Assembly (NCBI GenBank): GCA_026996935.1
Contig: JALWJW010000013.1
Coordinates: forward strand, 1-8,295
Direction of reading: 5' to 3'
Length of the DNA: 8,295 bases
Origin: Hyphomicrobiales bacterium
Lineage (GTDB): Bacteria; Pseudomonadota; Alphaproteobacteria; Rhizobiales; Aestuariivirgaceae
Shown here: positions 4,088 to 8,295 of the stretch, piece by piece
Numbering within the stretch: the stretch's first letter is position 1
How the letters are laid out: every line of letters begins with the position of its first letter
Notes under the pieces: model-generated
What the model was told of the DNA's origin: nothing
What the model saw: only the letters and a program-made list of their open reading frames with translations
Databases searched by the model: none
Made by a program: the position numbers and the translations under genes

Positions 4088-5089
4088 ATGAAGGTTATGT
4101 CTTATTTTATGGGTGCCGCGGTATCAGCAATGATGGTCACATCTGCATTTGCCGCTGATGATAAGCCAGCTCTGATTTATGATATGGGCGGCAAATTTGA
4201 TAAATCGTTCAATGAAGCGGCATATAATGGTGCCGAGCTGTTTAAAAAGAAAAGCGGCATTGACTATCGTGATTTTGAAATTCAAAGTGAAGCCCAACGT
4301 GAGCAGGCTTTGCGCCGGTTTGCTAAAAAGGGTTTCAGCCCGATTGTTGTGACCGGATTTTCATATGCTAATGCGGTTAAAACCGTTGCCGGCGAATTTC
4401 CTAAAACTAAATTTGCCATTATTGATATGGTGGTTGATAAACCAAATGTGAAATCGGTTGTTTTTAAGGAGCACGAGGGTTCTTATCTGGTTGGCATGTT
4501 GGCGATGATGAAATCAAAAACCGGTAAGGTTGGTTTTGTTGGTGGCATGGGTATTCCGCTCATTCAGAAATTTGCCTGCGGTTATGTGCAAGGTGCAAAA
4601 GCTGTAAAAGCTGATGCTGTTATATTCCAAAATATGACAGGCAATACGGGTGCGGCATGGAACAACCCGGTTAAAGGTGGTGAATTGGCTAAATCGCAAA
4701 TCAGTCAGGGTGCTGATGTGATTTATCATGCTGCGGGGGGCACAGGCCTTGGGGTTTTGCAAGCTGCGGCTGATGCGGGCAAATATGGTATAGGTGTTGA
4801 CTCAAACCAAAACTATTTGCATCCCGGAAAAGTGCTGACATCAATGTTAAAGCGGGTCGATACCGCTGTTTATAACGTGTTTGAAGATGCACGCTCTGGT
4901 CAATGGAAATCAGGCGTGACAGCCCTTGGTCTTAAAGAGGGTGGCGTTGGTTATTCTCTGGATAAATATAATAAAGATCTGATTACTCCAGAAATGAAAA
5001 CAGCCGTTGAGGCGGCAAAAGCAAAAATTATTTCTGGTGAAATAAAGGTGCATGATTATATGTCTGACAGTAAGTGTCCTGTAAAATAA
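4088..5089 (+). CDS. BMP-family periplasmic substrate-binding protein of an ABC importer
   Basis: A 333-residue precursor that would capture the substrate in the periplasm and deliver it to the permeases. Residues 1-22 form a Sec signal peptide, MKVMSYF then a hydrophobic core, with an AFA cleavage site before ADDKP. There is no lipobox Cys, unlike the lipoprotein BMP/PnrA members of spirochaetes and Gram-positives. The mature protein opens with ALIYDMGGKFDKSFNEAAY (28-46), the family's conserved first ligand-binding segment. It continues with VVTGFSYA (87-94), VGFVGGMGIP (148-157), HAAGGTG (214-220) and GVDSNQNYLHPGKVLTSMLK (236-255). In characterised BMP proteins such as PnrA the ligand is a purine nucleoside. 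The only two cysteines, Cys164 and Cys330, could form a disulfide. The ATPase gene follows 12 nt downstream. Confidence 0.9.
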   Translation: MKVMSYFMGAAVSAMMVTSAFAADDKPALIYDMGGKFDKSFNEAAYNGAELFKKKSGIDYRDFEIQSEAQREQALRRFAKKGFSPIVVTGFSYANAVKTVAGEFPKTKFAIIDMVVDKPNVKSVVFKEHEGSYLVGMLAMMKSKTGKVGFVGGMGIPLIQKFACGYVQGAKAVKADAVIFQNMTGNTGAAWNNPVKGGELAKSQISQGADVIYHAAGGTGLGVLQAAADAGKYGIGVDSNQNYLHPGKVLTSMLKRVDTAVYNVFEDARSGQWKSGVTALGLKEGGVGYSLDKYNKDLITPEMKTAVEAAKAKIISGEIKVHDYMSDSKCPVK

Positions 5090-5101
5090 ATAGGTCATTT
5101 T

Positions 5102-6694
5102 ATGTCACTGAAAACGACAAATGAACTGGATCAGGGTGCAAACGCTGATCAAGAGGTGCCGATCATTGAACTGGTCGGCATCAATAAAAGTTTTGGCGCA
5201 GTGCAGGCAAATAAAGACATTTGCCTGCGTGTGGCACGTGGTTCTATTCATGGTATTGTTGGTGAAAACGGGGCTGGAAAGTCAACCATGATGTCGATCC
5301 TTTATGGGTTTTATCAAGCCGATAGCGGGATCATCAAAATTAATGGCCAGCAAGTTAATATCACCGATTCACGCGCGGCAATCGCGGCGGGCATTGGTAT
5401 GGTGCATCAGCATTTTATGTTGGTTGAAAATTTTACTGTTACAGAAAATATTGTGCTTGGTGCAGAAGAAGGGCCATGGCTTGGGCCCTCATTGGCAAAG
5501 GCGCGACGGGTGTTGGCTGACCTTGCTAAAGAGTATGAATTAGAGGTTGATCCTGATGCGTTAATTAGTGATCTTTCGGTTGGCTTTCAGCAACGGGTTG
5601 AAATTTTAAAGGCGCTGTACCGCGGTGCTGATATTCTTATTTTGGACGAGCCGACAGGTGTTTTGACACCAAGTGAGGCCGATCATCTTTTTCGTATTTT
5701 CAGGCAACTGAAATCACAAGGCAAAACGATTATTTTGATAACGCATAAATTGCGTGAGATTATGGCGATTACCGATACGGTTTCGGTGATGCGTCAAGGT
5801 GCAATGACAGCACAAGTCAAAACCAGTGAAACCACACCTGCACAACTGGCTGAGTTAATGGTGGGCCGGGCTATATTACTTGATGTTGAAAAGGATGAGG
5901 CGCATCCAGGTGATGTTATTTTAAAGGTGAATAATCTGACGGTTCGAGATTCTAAAAAAGTATCACGGGTTAAAGATGTCTCGTTACAGGTTAGAAAAGG
6001 TGAAATTGTTGGTATTGCCGGCGTGGCCGGGAATGGACAAAGCGAGTTACTTGAAGTTATTGCAGGGATTAGGAAAGCCCAAAAGGGTAGTGTGGAAATC
6101 AGCGGTCATGTGCTTGATGTGGAGAGATCTATTGGTTCACAAAAGATGCGCGATTTGAAAGTGTCACATGTGCCTGAGGACCGTCATAAAAAAGGATTAG
6201 TGATGGATTTTCAGGAATGGGAAAACTCTATTCTTGGCTTTCAGAATAATGTTGAAAATGCAGGTTTTGCGATTATCAGGCAGCGGCAAGTGCTTGATCG
6301 GGCGCAAGCGCAAATGGTGCGTTTTGATATCAGACCTAATGATACACGATTAAAGGCGGCTAATTTTTCGGGAGGTAATCAGCAAAAAATAGTTCTGGCG
6401 CGTGAAATTGAATGTGAACCGGATTTATTGTTAGTGGGTCAGCCGACGCGCGGGGTTGATATTGGTGCGATTGAATTTATTCATAAACAAGTTATTGCCA
6501 TGCGCGATGCGGGTAAGTCTGTGTTGTTGGTGTCGGTGGAATTAGAAGAGATTTTGTCTTTGTCCGATCGCATTTTAGTGATGTTTGATGGTAAAATTGT
6601 GGGTGAACGCAGAGCCGATGAAACCGATGAAAAAGAGCTTGGTTTGTTAATGGCCGGTATGGAAACAAAACAAGCTGCCGAGGCTCAGTTATGA
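5102..6694 (+). CDS. Double-domain ABC ATPase of a nucleoside-type importer
   Basis: A 530-residue fused ATPase that drives import together with the two downstream permeases. ATG 5102 has AGG (5092-5094) 7 nt upstream. The first nucleotide-binding domain is canonical: Walker A GENGAGKST (54-62), Q-loop MVHQHFMLVENF (100-111), signature LSVGFQQ (158-164), Walker B ILILDEPTG (178-186) and H-loop THK (His215). The second domain is of the diverged kind usual for this family: GVAGNGQSE (307-315) lacks the Walker A Lys, the signature FSGGNQQK (422-429) is intact, and LLLVGQPTRGVDIGA (442-456) lacks the catalytic Glu. One competent and one degenerate site is normal in YufO/RbsA-like fused ATPases and is not damage. 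The pairing with a BMP protein and two BPD_transp_2-type permeases suggests nucleoside uptake. Confidence 0.93.
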   Translation: MSLKTTNELDQGANADQEVPIIELVGINKSFGAVQANKDICLRVARGSIHGIVGENGAGKSTMMSILYGFYQADSGIIKINGQQVNITDSRAAIAAGIGMVHQHFMLVENFTVTENIVLGAEEGPWLGPSLAKARRVLADLAKEYELEVDPDALISDLSVGFQQRVEILKALYRGADILILDEPTGVLTPSEADHLFRIFRQLKSQGKTIILITHKLREIMAITDTVSVMRQGAMTAQVKTSETTPAQLAELMVGRAILLDVEKDEAHPGDVILKVNNLTVRDSKKVSRVKDVSLQVRKGEIVGIAGVAGNGQSELLEVIAGIRKAQKGSVEISGHVLDVERSIGSQKMRDLKVSHVPEDRHKKGLVMDFQEWENSILGFQNNVENAGFAIIRQRQVLDRAQAQMVRFDIRPNDTRLKAANFSGGNQQKIVLAREIECEPDLLLVGQPTRGVDIGAIEFIHKQVIAMRDAGKSVLLVSVELEEILSLSDRILVMFDGKIVGERRADETDEKELGLLMAGMETKQAAEAQL

Positions 6695-6707
6695 TTGGAG
6701 CTGGCGC

Positions 6708-7829
6708 ATGAATAAAGCATTGCCGCGATGGGCTGATCTGATTTTGATTCCATTGCTTAACCTTAGTCTGGCTTTGTTTGTATCGGGTCTTGTGGTGTTA
6801 TTTATCGGTGAAAACCCGTTTGAGGCCGTTAAGGTTTTGATAGAAGGGGCGCTTGGTAGTCAAGAAGCTATTGGCTTTACACTTTATTATGCGACCAATT
6901 TTATCTTTACCGGTCTGGCTGTTGCCATCGCTTTTCATGCGGGCCTGTTTAATATTGGCGGTGAAGGCCAGGCCATGGTTGCCGGTATTGGTGTGGCAGT
7001 TGCAGCGCTTGGTTTGGGGCAAACCCATTGGGCAGTCGTTTTTCTTGCCGCTACATTTATGGGTGGATTATTCGGCGCGGTGTGGGCGGCAATTCCCGGG
7101 TATTTACAAGCCAAACGCGGAAGCCATGTGGTGATCACTACTATCATGTTTAATTTTATTGCGTCTTCGTTATCGGTTTATCTGCTGGTTCATGTGATGA
7201 AAGTTGAAGGCTCTATGGTGCCTGAAAGCGAAACATTTGCTGCCAGTGGTCATTTGCCGTTTGTAAGTGACATGTTTGCCGTATTAGGTGTTACGATTTC
7301 AAAAACACCGCTGAATATATCGTTCTTTTTAGCATTGGCGGCATCGTTGGGGGTGTGGGTGTTGGTATGGCGCACAAAGCTTGGCTATGCGATGCGAACG
7401 GTCGGGTTTTCGCAAGGTGCAGCGGTTTATGCGGGGATTTCTCCTGCGCGTATAACCATTATCGCCATGGCGTTATCAGGTGCTTTGGCAGGGCTTATGG
7501 CTGTGAATGAAATTGCCGGGGCCCAGCACCGCTTATTACTAGGTTTTACCGCCGGGTATGGGTTTGTCGGCATTGCGGTTGCTTTAATGGGGCGGGCGCA
7601 TCCTGTAGGTATTTTCTTTGCAGCGATTTTGTTTGGCATGCTTTATCAAGGTGGTGGTGAGTTGGCGTTTGAAATTCCAACGATTACACGTGATATGATT
7701 GTGGTTATTCAAGGCCTGGTGATTTTGTTTACCGGGGCCATGGAATATATGTTTGTGCCCCCGCTCATTCGCATCTTTGGATTGTTTAAGTCCAAATCCA
7801 AATCTGCTAATCAACAGGGGGCTTTGTGA
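6708..7829 (+). CDS. ABC importer permease, first of pair
   Basis: A 373-residue inner-membrane protein of the BPD_transp_2 type. ATG 6708 follows TTGGAG (6695-6700) at 7 nt and the ATPase stop by 13 nt. The N-terminus has a long hydrophobic segment (LILIPLLNLSLALFVSGLVV). The conserved cytoplasmic/membrane motif AIAFHAGLFNIGGEGQAMVA is at about 73-92. GYAMRTVGFSQGAAVYAGIS (about 225-244) corresponds to the coupling-helix region that contacts the ATPase, and GYGFVGIAVALMGRAHPVGI is another family hallmark. Roughly nine or ten hydrophobic segments are visible. The C-terminus is basic (SKSKSANQQ). It overlaps the next gene by one base (TGATG), so the two permeases are probably made in equal amounts, as expected for a heterodimeric channel. 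Confidence 0.92.
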   Translation: MNKALPRWADLILIPLLNLSLALFVSGLVVLFIGENPFEAVKVLIEGALGSQEAIGFTLYYATNFIFTGLAVAIAFHAGLFNIGGEGQAMVAGIGVAVAALGLGQTHWAVVFLAATFMGGLFGAVWAAIPGYLQAKRGSHVVITTIMFNFIASSLSVYLLVHVMKVEGSMVPESETFAASGHLPFVSDMFAVLGVTISKTPLNISFFLALAASLGVWVLVWRTKLGYAMRTVGFSQGAAVYAGISPARITIIAMALSGALAGLMAVNEIAGAQHRLLLGFTAGYGFVGIAVALMGRAHPVGIFFAAILFGMLYQGGGELAFEIPTITRDMIVVIQGLVILFTGAMEYMFVPPLIRIFGLFKSKSKSANQQGAL

Positions 7830-8295
7830 TGGATACATTTTTAATTATCCTGCAGGTTCTTGATTCAACCGTGCGTCTTTCGGCTCTGTTGTTGTTTGCC
7901 TGTTTGGCAGGTTTGTTTTCTGAGCGGGCTGGTGTTTTTGATATTGGCCTTGAAGGCAAAATGCTTGTTGCCGCTTTTGCCGGGGCAGTGGCTGCGGCTG
8001 AAACGGGCTCTGCCTGGCTTGGGCTTGGTGCCGGCATTGCAGCCTCGGTGGTTTTTGCCTTGATCCATGGATTGGCTTCGATTACGTTTCGTGGCAATCA
8101 GATTATTTCAGGTGTGGCCATTAACTTTTTGGCAGCAGGTTTAACGGTTTTGCTTGGCCATGCCTGGTATGGAAAGGGCGGTAATACGCCATCTGTTACA
8201 GGACCAGCGCGGTTTAACGAAATAACGCTGCCGTTTGCTGATGCGCTAAGAGATATTCCTTATTTAGGACCAATTAACAGCGAGCTTATTTCAGG
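7829..8295 (+). CDS. ABC importer permease, second of pair (3' cut by window)
   Basis: The first 155 codons of the partner permease. ATG 7829 shares its A with the preceding TGA, a classic coupled junction. The N-terminus has the family's typical short helix, then STVRLSALLLFACLAGLFSE. RAGVFDIGLEGKMLVAAFAG (about 36-55) is the counterpart of the 'HAGLFNIGGEGQ' motif in permease 1. GNQIISGVAINFLAAGLTVL (about 91-110) is another conserved segment. The reading frame is open to the edge; about half of the usual length of roughly 300 residues is visible. Further operon genes, possibly nucleoside or pentose catabolic enzymes, may follow but cannot be seen. Confidence 0.92.
   Translation, partial: MDTFLIILQVLDSTVRLSALLLFACLAGLFSERAGVFDIGLEGKMLVAAFAGAVAAAETGSAWLGLGAGIAASVVFALIHGLASITFRGNQIISGVAINFLAAGLTVLLGHAWYGKGGNTPSVTGPARFNEITLPFADALRDIPYLGPINSELIS

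Noticed and set aside
6798..7147. Minus-strand and out-of-frame frames within permease 1
   Set aside because: Antisense or frame-shifted shadows of a gene with strong family motifs.
1..8295. CRISPR array, rRNA, riboswitch or toxin-antitoxin system
   Set aside because: No regularly spaced repeats, no rRNA segments, no recognisable aptamer; the small element genes look like HTH regulators and give no toxin motif.

Overview
The window joins the inner end of a small integrative element (about 1-2734) to an ordinary chromosomal transport operon (2811 to the right edge), with a complete tRNA-Thr(CGU) gene at the junction. Gene content points to an alphaproteobacterium of moderate GC: the element carries small winged-helix and HGGxSTG proteins of a kind I associate with alphaproteobacterial integrative elements, and the chromosomal side has a BMP-type transporter with a Sec-exported, non-lipoprotein binding protein. 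The genus cannot be fixed from this sequence.

Left region. The C-terminal end of a tyrosine recombinase (2-286) retains its second Arg, its His and the Tyr nucleophile. An AT-rich gap with a promoter and small dyads follows. Then comes a tight run of short + strand genes: an AlpA/excisionase-type DNA-binding protein that seems to start at AUU (503-712), a 35-residue peptide (715-822), a 62-residue protein (812-1000), a 99-residue winged-helix protein (997-1296), a possible 35-residue peptide (1297-1404) and a 139-residue winged-helix protein (1385-1804). Several overlap or abut and have good Shine-Dalgarno sites, so they look like one regulatory and excision transcription unit. Downstream (1805-2120) is non-coding sequence with degenerate repeats of the last gene's 3' end. 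A minus-strand HGGxSTG protein (2121-2546) is the last element gene before the tRNA.

Junction. The tRNA-Thr gene (2735-2810, minus strand) has its 3' end facing the element, the usual geometry for tRNA-directed integration. Three GCTTAC repeats lie 40-65 bp outside that 3' end and could be recombinase arm or excisionase sites. The second att copy is not in the window.

Right region. A SorC-family regulator is followed on the same strand by a BMP-family periplasmic binding protein, a double-domain ATPase, and two permeases, the second cut by the window edge. The four transporter genes are closely spaced (12 nt, 13 nt and a 1-nt overlap), with a 48-nt gap after the regulator. Together they look like a nucleoside (or related purine/pentoside) importer with its own sensor. 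Two perfect TGAAAA-N2-TTTTCA dyads, 19 bp apart, sit just downstream of a candidate promoter of the regulator. They are the best operator candidate and suggest autoregulation. They also argue that the regulator starts at TTG 3014, which has a strong ribosome-binding site, rather than at ATG 2942.

No clearly new defence or metabolic system is visible. The most unusual features are the probable AUU start codon of the excisionase-like gene, the tandem operator and start reassignment of the SorC gene, the repeat cluster beside the tRNA, and the repeated decayed tail after the second winged-helix gene.
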